A stretch of 64,000 nucleotides of DNA from Myxococcales bacterium (GTDB lineage Bacteria; Myxococcota_A; Polyangia; Polyangiales; Polyangiaceae): NCBI GenBank assembly GCA_025359105.1, contig JANYHK010000060.1:1-64000 (forward strand), given 5' to 3'. The first letter of the stretch is position 1. Every line of letters starts with the position of its first letter. The translations under genes and the position numbers were made by a program. A model generated the notes under the pieces. It did not search any database and was not told where the DNA came from. It was given only the letters and a program-made list of their open reading frames with translations. Positions 35,171 through 43,454 of this stretch are shown piece after piece.

Positions 35171-35827
35171 ATGTCCGGAGGTGGTCTACAAACAAAGGAG
35201 CATGGGAAAATGTTCCGGGAGTGGTCGATCGCGCAGCGTTGGCTGTTGCCGCCGTCGGTTCAGGAGCTGGTTCCCGCGAACTACGTGGCTCACTTCATCC
35301 GTGAAGTGGTGCGCGAAGAGCTGAACCTGACCGAGATCTTCGCGGCGTACGACGAGGAGCGCGGCGCGCCGCCGTTTCATCCGACGATGATTACGGCGCT
35401 GCTTCTCTACGCGTACTCGCAGGGCGTGTACTCGTCGCGCCGGATCGCGCGCGGATGCGAGGAGCGACTGGATTTCATGGCCGTGACGGCGATGCAGCGC
35501 CCGGACTTTCGGACCGTAAGCGAGTTTCGGCGGCGTCATCTGCGCGCGCTCGAGGGGCTCTTCAAGCAAGTGCTGCGGCTTTGTCAGCGCGCGGGCATGG
35601 CGCGGAAGTCGGCGCTCGCGCGCGAGATGACGGCGCGCGTGAAACGCGGCGGGCATCGAAGCCGCTATCGACTGCGGAAACAGATCGTCGAGCCGGTGAA
35701 CGGGCACATCAAGGAAGCGCGCGGCTTCCGCCGATTCTCCATGCGCGGTGCGGTCAAGGCGCGCGGCGAATGGAGCTTGCTCTGCAGCGTGCACAACTTG
35801 TTGAAGGTGGCTTCGATCGACCGCTGA
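35171..35827 (+). pseudogene. Internally deleted transposase, IS1182-like
   Basis: A 218-residue frame whose first ~150 residues match the N-terminal DUF772-type region of IS1182-like transposases (FREWSIAQRWLLPPSVQELV, MITALLLYAYSQGVYSSRRI, FRTVSEFRRRHLRAL). The last ~60 match the C-terminus (YRLRKQIVEPVNGHIKEARG, GEWSLLCSVHNLLKVA). Intact members are about 450-500 residues; the central DDE catalytic part is missing and the two ends are joined in frame. It is therefore almost certainly inactive. Flanked by hairpin structures on both sides. A short truncated protein could still be made. Confidence 0.8.
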
Positions 35828-35843
35828 TCCCAACCGTCACGAC

Positions 35844-35882
35844 GGAGCCCGTTCCCGAAACGAAGTTTTGGGGACAGGCTCC
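35844..35882. repeat. REP-like or IS-end palindrome
   Basis: Two 18-base arms around a GAA loop: the left begins GGAGCCCGTTCCC, the right ends GGGGACAGGCTCC. The arms pair throughout if two G-U wobbles and one mismatch are allowed. The GGGGACAGGCTCC wording resembles REP/RAYT-type palindromes and IS ends of soil bacteria. It lies 17 bases after the transposase relic, so it may be its right end; a matching left end is not evident. Confidence 0.55.
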
Positions 35883-35999
35883 TAGTGGGAGGGGGTCCCG
35901 AGCGGCGCCTGAGGCGTCACGCCTGACGCGGCGTCACGCCCGGTTGCTTCGGTGCTTGGTCCTGGCAGTTGTCGTGTCACTATTGTGCGGGGTGCGCCC

Positions 36000-37370
36000 A
36001 TGTCGACCGATCGCTTTTCGTCGCCCGTTTGCTCCTTTCCGGGTTGGGCCGCCGCGCTCGCGCTGTCCGCGGGCATTCTCGCGGCGTGCTCGTCGAAGTC
36101 TAGCGCCCCACCCGCGCCGACCGCGGGCGGCGGCGCGGCTGCGGCGCTCACCTGGCACCACGACGTGCGCCCGATCGCCGAGGAGAAGTGCCAGAGCTGC
36201 CACACCGACGGCGGCTTCGCCCCCTTCTCGCTCAAGACGTACAAGACCGCGTTCGACAACCGCGGCGCCATCGCGTCGGCGGTGGAGAACAAGAGCATGC
36301 CGCCGTGGCCCCCCAGCGCGGCGTGCAACAGCTACCAGCACGACCGCTCGCTGACCGACGCGCAGCGCGCCGCGATCGTCGCGTGGGCGCGCGGCGACGC
36401 GGCGGAGGGGGACCCCTCCATGTACGTCGCCCCCCAAAACGCGCCGGCGCCCGCGCTCCGGGTCGACAAATCGCTCGCCGCGAGCGCCGCGTACTCGCCG
36501 GTCGAGTCGCCCGACGAGTACCGGTGCTTCGTCCTCGACTGGGACGAGACGACGACGAAGTACGTCACCGGCCTGCGCATCAAGCCCGGCGCCGTGGCCG
36601 AGGTGCACCACGCCATCGTCTTCCAGATCGCCCCCGCCGACGTTGCGGCCGTGCAGGCGCTCGACGAGAAGGATCCGGCGCTCGGGTACAAGTGCTTCGG
36701 CGGCACCGGGGTCAACACCGCGGGGTGGATCGGCGGATGGGCGCCCGGGACGGCGGGCGGCGCCTTCCCGGAGGGCTCGGGCATCGCGGTCGTGCCCGGC
36801 TCGAAGATCGTCGTGCAGATGCACTACAACACGGCGAACGCTCCGCCGAGCCCCGACAAGAGCACCGTCGAGCTGCAGCTCGCCGACTCGGTGAAGACGC
36901 GGGCGGCCGTCGTCAAGTGGGCCAACCCCAACTGGGTCAGGAGCCACACGATGAACATCCCGGCCGGCGATCCGGACTCGACGCAGAGCTTCGCCTTCGC
37001 GCCAGCGGCGTTCATGGGCCAGGTCAGCGACAACATCCTGCAGAACAACGCGCCGTTCACCATCTGGACGGCGTCGCTCCACATGCACGCGCGCGGGGTC
37101 AAGGGGACCTTGACCATCACGCACGCCGACGGCACCAAGGAGTGCGCGCTCGAGATCGACGACTGGAGCTTCCACTGGCAGGGCGCCTACGCCCTCAAGA
37201 CGCCTATCGTGGTGAAGCCGGGCGACACCCTCGGAATCGAGTGCCACTTCGACAACAGCGGCAAGCGCCAGCCCGTCGTCAACGGCAGCCCTGCGCCCGT
37301 TGGCCCCGTCAACTGGGGCGAGACGACCGAAGACGAGATGTGCCTCGGCTTCTTCTACGCGACGCCGTGA
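36000..37370 (+). CDS. Copper type II monooxygenase-like lipoprotein with heme motif
   Basis: A 456-residue putative lipoprotein (lipobox LAAC) combining a cytochrome c-like N-terminal segment (CQSCHTDGGFAPFSLKTY) with a PHM/DBM-like ascorbate-dependent copper monooxygenase fold. Candidate copper ligands are the His pair in EVHHAIVF, His in QMHYN, HxH in LHMHARG, and Met in DEMCLGFFY, mirroring the CuH and CuM sites of PHM; GIECHFDNS is also family-like. Such enzymes hydroxylate C-H bonds; the bacterial substrate is unknown. A TATTGT hexamer lies 13 bases before the ATG. Confidence 0.78.
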   Translation: MSTDRFSSPVCSFPGWAAALALSAGILAACSSKSSAPPAPTAGGGAAAALTWHHDVRPIAEEKCQSCHTDGGFAPFSLKTYKTAFDNRGAIASAVENKSMPPWPPSAACNSYQHDRSLTDAQRAAIVAWARGDAAEGDPSMYVAPQNAPAPALRVDKSLAASAAYSPVESPDEYRCFVLDWDETTTKYVTGLRIKPGAVAEVHHAIVFQIAPADVAAVQALDEKDPALGYKCFGGTGVNTAGWIGGWAPGTAGGAFPEGSGIAVVPGSKIVVQMHYNTANAPPSPDKSTVELQLADSVKTRAAVVKWANPNWVRSHTMNIPAGDPDSTQSFAFAPAAFMGQVSDNILQNNAPFTIWTASLHMHARGVKGTLTITHADGTKECALEIDDWSFHWQGAYALKTPIVVKPGDTLGIECHFDNSGKRQPVVNGSPAPVGPVNWGETTEDEMCLGFFYATP

Positions 37371-37437
37371 GCTCCGTGGTCGGGCGCGTGAGGTCGTCGG
37401 GCGAGCCGCGCCCCGTGAGCGAGAAGGGGCACCGGCG

Positions 37438-38157
37438 TCAGGCGGTCTGCACCTTGAGCTCGCTGCTGCGGATCTCCTGATAGACCGGCGGCGCGCCGAC
37501 GCCGAGAAGCTCGCGCACCTCGGCGACCGGCAGCGCGAGCAGCCCTTCCCACTCCTGCTCGGGAAACCACGCGGCGCGACGCCCGCGGCGGTATCCGTCC
37601 AGGATGATCTTGCGGGCCGCCGCGCCGCCGTTCGGCGCGTTGCGCGTCTTGGCGAGGCCAATGGCGATGATGAGCCCGATCGCCGGGTTGTTCGTCTGGG
37701 CGAACGTGAACGCGAGCAGGGCGACCTCGCCGAGCACGTCGCCCGAGTAGCCGGTAACGGCGTGCCAGAGATCGTGCGTGTCGCGCATCCGCATGTGGAC
37801 CCAGTCGAGCGGCGCGGGCAGCGGGACCTCGTTCGTCATCCCCTTCGCGCCGGCGGCGCGGATGCCCTCGGCGGAGATGTTCTCGCGCTCCACGAAGGCG
37901 AGGTACGCGCGCCCGAGCGTCCCCTCCGGGAGCTTCCCGAGCGCGTCGCGATCGGCGAGGCGCGCCACCACGTCCGGCCGGGTCGTGGCCAGGCGACGGC
38001 CGGCCTCGCTCCGCCGAAGGCGCCGCCCAATCCGGGCCAGCGTCGTGCCCGACAGGGACTCGATGATGGTGAAGACCTGCGGCAGGTCGTCGGGATCTGC
38101 CGCGAGGACACGGGCGGCGCGGAGGGCTCGCCGCGGGGAGAACTGGACGAAGGCCAT
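37438..38157 (-). CDS. Coq4-like protein
   Basis: A 239-residue protein of the Coq4 family, recognised by the zinc motif HDxxH (His128, Asp129, His132) in RDTHDLWHAVTGY and the downstream NNPAIGLIIAIGLAKTRN. In eukaryotes Coq4 organises or catalyses a step of ubiquinone synthesis; in bacteria the role is largely unknown. It is divergent from a TetR gene with palindromic sequences between them, suggesting induced expression. Confidence 0.85.
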   Translation of the reverse strand: MAFVQFSPRRALRAARVLAADPDDLPQVFTIIESLSGTTLARIGRRLRRSEAGRRLATTRPDVVARLADRDALGKLPEGTLGRAYLAFVERENISAEGIRAAGAKGMTNEVPLPAPLDWVHMRMRDTHDLWHAVTGYSGDVLGEVALLAFTFAQTNNPAIGLIIAIGLAKTRNAPNGGAAARKIILDGYRRGRRAAWFPEQEWEGLLALPVAEVRELLGVGAPPVYQEIRSSELKVQTA

Positions 38158-38192
38158 GACTCGCTCCTGGTACCCAAATCATGGTGCCATGA

Positions 38193-38218
38193 ACAATATT
38201 GTCAATAGCTATGGACAA
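38193..38218. promoter_or_regulatory. Overlapping palindromes in divergent Coq4/TetR promoter
   Basis: A perfect 10-bp palindrome ACAATATTGT (38193-38202) overlaps a near-perfect 20-bp palindrome (38199-38218) with outer arms TTGTC and GACAA and core ATAGCTAT; one pair mismatches. This is the most AT-rich spot in the ~100-bp divergent intergenic region. Likely operator for the TetR regulator and site of both promoters (inference). Confidence 0.6.
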
Positions 38219-38257
38219 ACTTGTAGACGAATGTGAGCCGGGCCATCCTGCGGGAGC

Positions 38258-38887
38258 ATGGCCAAGCCCACGAAACCTCGACGCCGCCTGGAAGCCGAGG
38301 CCGCCCGCGCGCTCATCCTCGACGCGACGGAGAAGCGGCTGGCGCTCGTCGGGCCGTCGGGCATCAGGCTCCAGGAGGTGGCTGCGGACGCGGGCGTGTC
38401 CCACCCTACCGTGCTCCACCACTTCGGCAGCCGCGAGCTGCTGGTGAAGGCGGTCATCGCGCGCGCGCTCCACCATATCAACACGGCGCTCGTCGCCGCG
38501 ATCAACGCGTCGTCGGGAGACGAGGCGCAACTCGAGGCGATGATCGAGAACGTCGCGATCGCCCTCGAGCGCTCGGGGCACGCGCGCGTCGTGATGTGGC
38601 TCGTGCTCGAGGGCCACCGCCTCGACGGCGCGGAGGTGCGGCTCACCGACGTCGTCGACGCCGCCCACGGGCTCCGGCTCGCGCGACGCCGAGGCGGCAA
38701 GTACCCCGCGCGCGACGACACGGCGCGAACCGTCGTCCTCGCGTCGCTCGCGCTCGTCGGCGGTGCCGTCCTCGCGCCGACGATGCTGGAGAACGCCGGT
38801 CTCAGCGCCGACGCGCGGACGCCGGCGCACTTTCGGAAGTGGCTGACGCGCCTGCTCCTCGGTCACTTCGACCACGACCGTAACTGA
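38258..38887 (+). CDS. TetR family transcriptional regulator
   Basis: A 209-residue TetR-type repressor: N-terminal helix-turn-helix (IRLQEVAADAGVSHPTVLHH, then FGSRELLVKAVI) and an all-helical effector domain. Divergent transcription from the Coq4-like gene and the palindromes between them suggest it controls both itself and Coq4. ATG preceded by CGGGAG. Confidence 0.88.
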   Translation: MAKPTKPRRRLEAEAARALILDATEKRLALVGPSGIRLQEVAADAGVSHPTVLHHFGSRELLVKAVIARALHHINTALVAAINASSGDEAQLEAMIENVAIALERSGHARVVMWLVLEGHRLDGAEVRLTDVVDAAHGLRLARRRGGKYPARDDTARTVVLASLALVGGAVLAPTMLENAGLSADARTPAHFRKWLTRLLLGHFDHDRN

Positions 38888-38936
38888 CCGCGCTCACGTC
38901 ACCACCTGCGCGTGTGCAGCAAGTGCCGTGCGGACG

Positions 38937-39576
38937 TCAGGGGCAAGGGGCGGCAATCGACGCCATGCAGATCCCCTCGAACCGGCCGAGCGCGTCCAGG
39001 TTCGAATTGAAGCCGGTGTACATGATTCGATAGGTCGTGCCGTCCAGGTACCCGGACACGGAGTCCCCCACCAAGCCAAAGTCGGGCTTCGTCGGATCCG
39101 TGCTCTGGGACAGCACCGCGCCCGACGGTCCATTTGTCCACGCGATCCCGTCGGCACTCCACATGTACTGGAGCGCCGAGTTGCTCGCCGACTGCACGCC
39201 GCGCCACAGGTGCCACGTCCCGCGCGCATCGCGTAGGAACGCGCCGCCCCAGAAGTGTCCCCACCGCGAGGCGTCGAGGATTGGACTCGACGCGCTCTTG
39301 AGCCACGCGATCCCATCGGAGCTCGTGGCCATGCGCTCGTGCGTCGCCGGTCATCGCGTCGTTCGCTCGTGCACCGTCCTCGGCCGCAGCGTCCTCGGCG
39401 TTACCCGCGTCGCGCGACGTGGCGCCGTCGTCGCGCTCCCAGCCCCCGCCGTCGAGCGGGGCCACGTTCGAGGGCTCGCTGCTACAGGCCGCGATGCCGG
39501 CGCAGGCAAGGGCGACGCCCAACCACGAGACGGTTCGCAGGCACCGGGGAACCGCGCGGGAGAGGGAGGCGCTCAT
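38937..39576 (-). pseudogene. Broken lipoprotein gene (frameshift and probable deletion)
   Basis: The upstream part encodes a lipoprotein start: signal ending AGIAAC, then an Asp/Ala-rich linker up to about 39335. Continuing in that frame gives Arg/His-rich nonsense. Another minus-strand frame from about 39332 to 38937 encodes a well-formed beta-propeller-like segment (SSDGIAWLKSASSPILD, QYMWSADGIAWTNG, GTTYRIMYTGFNSNLD). The two belong together but are out of frame. The propeller part is short for such lipoproteins, so blades were probably lost as well. A sequencing error could explain the shift alone. Confidence 0.65.
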
Positions 39577-39612
39577 GACGCAACGGGCAAGTGGAGCCGC
39601 CCCCCCCCGCGA

Positions 39613-41451
39613 TCACAAAATCGTCGCGCGCCTCACAGATCGTCCAACGTAGTATTCGGCAGCGAGGACGCCAGTGTAGACGCCGAGGACCATCGTGTCG
39701 GCGAAGAATCGCGTCACTCCCCCGGCGTTGCGGAACATCGGGTGCGCCGCCATCGCGAGGCCGAGGGTGACCGCGAAACAACCGAAGACGCTCGCGAGCG
39801 CGCCGGTTCGGGAGCGCTCGAGGCGAAAGAAGAGCGCCGGCAGACCGCACGCCGCGAACGCGGGGAGCAGCGTGAACGCGGCGTCGCTCGGCGATGCGAC
39901 GCTGACGCCGAGGCCCGCGATGAGCGGGACGAACGGCTTCAGGACCGCGAGGAGCACGTAGCCGAGCCCGGTCGCGACGAGCACGGTGGTCCAGTCGAAC
40001 GCTTCTTCCTCGGTGCCCGTCGCCACGACGGCGTCGATCGTGTGGTCCTTGGTCTCGCGGATGAAGAGGCCGCCGACCACGAGCGTCACCAGCGCCACGC
40101 CGGTGGGGTAGAGGAGGCCTGCGTAGATGGCGCCGGCGCCGAACGCGTCCTTCGCGGCCTGGGACGTCGTTACCGCCGTCGCGATCAGCGGCAAAAACCC
40201 CCCGAACCAGCCGTTGCCCAGGTGGTACGGGAGCGACATCGACGTGTAGCGGATGCGCGTCGGGAAGAGCTCCACCAGGAACGCGGCAATGGGGCCGTAG
40301 ACCATCGTGACGTAAACGAGCTGCACGAAGACGAGCGCCACCATCGCCCCGAGCTGCGCGCCGGACAGATCGCTCCACGTCACCTTCGCCGCGCCGGTCG
40401 GGTTCGCGACGGCCTTCATCGCCATGTAGATGGGCACGTAGGTGAGCGCGCCGAGGAGGCAGCCGGCCAGGATGATCCTCTTTCGCCCTATGCGATCGGA
40501 GAGGTGGCCGAACACGAGGAAGAGCGGCGTCCCGAGGAGAAGCGCGCACGACACGATCGCGTAGGCCGGGAGCCAGTCCAGCTTCAGCTGCGACTGCAGG
40601 AACGTGAGTGCGTAGAACTGCCCCGTGTACCAGACGACGCCTTGCCCCGCCGTAGCGCCAAAAAGGGCGAGCAAGACGTAGCGGAGGTTCGTCGGGTTGG
40701 TGAAGCTCTCCTTGAGCGGGTTCACGCTCAGCTTCTTCTCGGTCTTGAGCTTCGAGAAGAGCGGGCTCTCCTTCATCTTGACGCGGATGTAGAGGCTCAC
40801 CGCCAGCAGCAGGAACGACATCAGGAACGGCACGCGCCAGCCGGCCAGCCCGAACAGGAGGTCCCCGCCGCTCTTGAACGCGGCCTCGCCGAACGCGTAG
40901 CGCGTCGTTCCGATGACGCCCATGCTGACGAAGAAGCCGAGCGTCGCCGTGGTCTGGATGTACGCGGTGTAGTAGCCGCGCCGCGCGTCGGGGACGTGCT
41001 CGGCCACGTACGTCGCCGCGCCCCCGTACTCGCCGCCGAGGGCGAGCCCCTGCACGAGCCGCAGGAGGACGAGGATGACCGTCGCCGCGATCCCGATGCG
41101 CTCGTACGTCGGCAAGAAGCCGACGAGCGCCGTCGACAGGCCCATCGTCGCCATCGTCACGAGGAACGTGTACTTGCGCCCGATGAGATCGCCGATGTGT
41201 CCGAAGACGAGCGCACCGAGCGGGCGCACGCCGAAGCCAGCGCCGAACGTCGCGAGGCTCGCGAGCAGCTGCGCCGTCTCGTTGCCCGGCGGGAAGAAGC
41301 GCCCACCGAAGAAGACGGCGAGGCTGCCGTAGAGGTAGAAATCGTACCACTCGAAGAGCGTGCCGAGCGACGACGCGAGGATGACGCGCCGGATCGTCGC
41401 CGTGTCGATCTCGCCTTCGCCGCGCGCGCTGGCGCTCGCTGCCTCGCTCAT
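39613..41451 (-). CDS. MFS transporter, metabolite:H+ symporter type, C-terminally extended
   Basis: A 612-residue major facilitator of the metabolite:H+ symporter (MHS) group. Features: LGTLFEWYDFYLYGSLA in TM1, GALVFGHIGDLIGRKYTF in the 2-3 loop, LALGGEYGGAATY in TM4 and FGHLSDRIGRKRI after TM8. Relatives carry proline/betaine, shikimate or dicarboxylates. Typical length is 430-450; here a charged insert (IRETKDHTIDAVV) is followed by about four additional hydrophobic segments. Substrate unknown. Confidence 0.88.
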   Translation of the reverse strand: MSEAASASARGEGEIDTATIRRVILASSLGTLFEWYDFYLYGSLAVFFGGRFFPPGNETAQLLASLATFGAGFGVRPLGALVFGHIGDLIGRKYTFLVTMATMGLSTALVGFLPTYERIGIAATVILVLLRLVQGLALGGEYGGAATYVAEHVPDARRGYYTAYIQTTATLGFFVSMGVIGTTRYAFGEAAFKSGGDLLFGLAGWRVPFLMSFLLLAVSLYIRVKMKESPLFSKLKTEKKLSVNPLKESFTNPTNLRYVLLALFGATAGQGVVWYTGQFYALTFLQSQLKLDWLPAYAIVSCALLLGTPLFLVFGHLSDRIGRKRIILAGCLLGALTYVPIYMAMKAVANPTGAAKVTWSDLSGAQLGAMVALVFVQLVYVTMVYGPIAAFLVELFPTRIRYTSMSLPYHLGNGWFGGFLPLIATAVTTSQAAKDAFGAGAIYAGLLYPTGVALVTLVVGGLFIRETKDHTIDAVVATGTEEEAFDWTTVLVATGLGYVLLAVLKPFVPLIAGLGVSVASPSDAAFTLLPAFAACGLPALFFRLERSRTGALASVFGCFAVTLGLAMAAHPMFRNAGGVTRFFADTMVLGVYTGVLAAEYYVGRSVRRATIL

Positions 41452-41511
41452 CGGGTCGCATCTTCTGGCCCGCGCGCACGTTTGGCAAGCGGCCGCGGTG
41501 GCCCGCAGCCG

Positions 41512-42807
41512 TCAGCGGGGCGCTTCGGCGAGGGCGCGCTCGACGGCGCCGACGAGCTCGGTCATCGGTCGCGCGCCGATGAGGCGGCGTCCGTTGACGA
41601 AGAGCGTCGGCGTCCCGGTGACGGCGAGCGCTTCGGCGTCCTGCGCGTCGGCGGAGACGCGCGCGTTCGTCGTCGGCTCGTCGAGATCCTTGCGGAACCG
41701 GCCCAGGTCGAGGCCGGCGGCGACCGCATACGACTCGAGCGCGGCGCGGTCGAGCGCCGTCTGATGCGCGAACATCGCGTCGTGCATCGGCCAGAATTTT
41801 CCCTGCGCTTGGGCGGCGACGCCGGCCTTCGCGGCGAGGCGTGCGCTAGAGTGCATCGGCAGCGGGCGCGCCTTGTAGAGCACCTTCACCTTGTCCGGAT
41901 AGAGCGCCTGGAGCTCGCGCAGGCGCCCGTCGAGGCGCGCGCAGAACGGGCACTGGAAATCGGTGAACACGACGACGCTCACCTTTGCATCGGTCTGCCC
42001 GCGCACCGGGGCGCCGTCGGTGTGGAGGACCTTCACCTCGTCGGGCGCTGGCGCCGTGTCGTCCTTGGCGTGGCACGGGGCCTCGACCTCGGGGGGCGCG
42101 GTGGGGGCGTCCTTGACGAGGCGCGCATAGAGCCCCGCCCGCGTCTCACCGGCGGCGAGGAGCGCGTCCGCCTTCACCAGATCGGCGTCGACGGCGGCGG
42201 TGAAGGTGGTGACGGGCTGCGCTCCCTCGATGCGGCGTCCATCGACGAACGACGTGGGCGTGCCCGTGACGGAGAGGGCCTGCGCCGTCTCCTCGACGCG
42301 CATCAGCGCTGCGTGGGTCGTCGCGCCGCGCCGCGCGATCTCCCAGCGCGCCATGTCCAGCCCCGCCTCGCGCGCCGCCGCGACGATCGCCTCTTCGCCC
42401 TTCGGCGTCGCCTCGAAGAGGCGCGCGTGCAGCTCGGCGAAGCGGCCTTGTTCGGCCGCCGCGAGCGCCGCGAGGGCCGCGTCCCGTGCGTGCGTATGCA
42501 TCGGCAGTGGGCGGTTCGCGAACGCGACGCGCAAGTCCGCGCCGTATCTCGCCCGAAGCTCGGCGATGGTTTCGTTCGCGTGCTTGCTGAATGGGCACTC
42601 GTAGTCGACGAAGACCACCGCGGTGACCTTCGCGTTCGAATCGCCGAGGATCGGCAAGTCGTCCAGCGGCACGCGCGGCGACTCCCGCGCCACGGTCGTG
42701 TTCGCGCGTGAGGACGCGATCGGCGTCCCGGTCGCAGGGGTCGTGTCGGAGCAGCTCGTGGCCGCCGTCAGGATGGACAGCACCACACCGTTGATCATCG
42801 CGCGCAT
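41512..42807 (-). CDS. Tandem DsbA-like thioredoxin-fold lipoprotein
   Basis: A 431-residue exported protein with two DsbA/DSBA-type thioredoxin domains. A signal ends in ATSC (Cys19). Domain 1 (residues ~50-215) has CPFS at 71-74, lacking the second active-site cysteine; domain 2 (~255-430) has intact CPFC at 286-289. Both keep the cis-Pro loop (TGTPTSF, TGTPTLF) and the NRPLPMH/ARPLPMH helix. Domain 2 could make or reshuffle disulfides; domain 1 could trap mixed disulfides or bind substrate (inference). It follows an ECF sigma/anti-sigma pair by 44 bases on the same strand. Confidence 0.85.
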   Translation of the reverse strand: MRAMINGVVLSILTAATSCSDTTPATGTPIASSRANTTVARESPRVPLDDLPILGDSNAKVTAVVFVDYECPFSKHANETIAELRARYGADLRVAFANRPLPMHTHARDAALAALAAAEQGRFAELHARLFEATPKGEEAIVAAAREAGLDMARWEIARRGATTHAALMRVEETAQALSVTGTPTSFVDGRRIEGAQPVTTFTAAVDADLVKADALLAAGETRAGLYARLVKDAPTAPPEVEAPCHAKDDTAPAPDEVKVLHTDGAPVRGQTDAKVSVVVFTDFQCPFCARLDGRLRELQALYPDKVKVLYKARPLPMHSSARLAAKAGVAAQAQGKFWPMHDAMFAHQTALDRAALESYAVAAGLDLGRFRKDLDEPTTNARVSADAQDAEALAVTGTPTLFVNGRRLIGARPMTELVGAVERALAEAPR

Positions 42808-42851
42808 GTTCGCCTCCGGGCGTCGCGCCCGCGACGCGCGGGCTCACCCGG

Positions 42852-43454
42852 TCATGGCCCGGCGACGGAGCAAGTTACATCGGCGACGCACGCGGTCGGC
42901 CAGGTCGACCACGCGCCTGTGCGCGTCAGCATCGTGCTCATCGCCGAGAGGCCGGCGCTCGCCGCGCGCGCTTCCGCCGGCGCGTCACACGCGTCGCGAT
43001 CGTGCCCGCTGGGCATGCACGCAGCGACCCGCATCGTCATCGGCGCCTCGTCCAAGCTCGCCGTCGCGCCGTGCTCGAGAGCGTCCGCTTGCGCGGGCTC
43101 CATCACCGTGCGCACGCCGGGCGACGTCACCGGCGCGAACGCCATGGCCACGCACGCCGCGGCCGCCGCCAGCATCGACGCCAGGACGCCGCTCTTACGG
43201 AACCGCTCACGTCGCCGATCGAGCTCGGCGAAGACGGACGCCGCACCCAGGTCCGTGTCCAGGGTCGCGTCGTACGACGCATCCTGCGCGCGCGCGCGCA
43301 GGACAAAAAGGGCGCGCTCCTCGAGCAGCCTGTCCAGCTCCGCCGCGCACGCCGCGCACTCGCCGACGTGCGCTTCGAGCCACGCGTCTCCGGCCTCGCG
43401 CCCGTCACCGAGCGCCAGCGCCTCGAGCGCCTCCACGTTCGCGCACGGCTTCAT
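42852..43454 (-). CDS. Probable membrane anti-sigma factor
   Basis: A 200-residue protein with the zinc-type anti-sigma motif HVGECAAC near residue 30, a hydrophobic segment (GVLASMLAAAAACVAMAF) near 90-110, and an extracytoplasmic tail containing several cysteines (VAACMPSGHDRDACD, TACVADVTCS). The sigma gene overlaps its start by ATGA. The extra cysteines and the thiol-disulfide lipoprotein encoded next suggest redox sensing at the envelope (inference). Confidence 0.75.
   Translation of the reverse strand: MKPCANVEALEALALGDGREAGDAWLEAHVGECAACAAELDRLLEERALFVLRARAQDASYDATLDTDLGAASVFAELDRRRERFRKSGVLASMLAAAAACVAMAFAPVTSPGVRTVMEPAQADALEHGATASLDEAPMTMRVAACMPSGHDRDACDAPAEARAASAGLSAMSTMLTRTGAWSTWPTACVADVTCSVAGP

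Noticed and set aside
38899-39576. Intact 225-residue lipoprotein read through in one frame
   Set aside because: After ~80 residues the frame loses protein character, while another frame carries the propeller-like sequence; treated as a frameshifted gene.
39037-42711. Plus-strand open frame of over 1200 codons
   Set aside because: It runs antisense to the MHS transporter and DsbA genes and has Arg/Glu/His-rich composition without domains; it is an artefact of GC-biased third positions.
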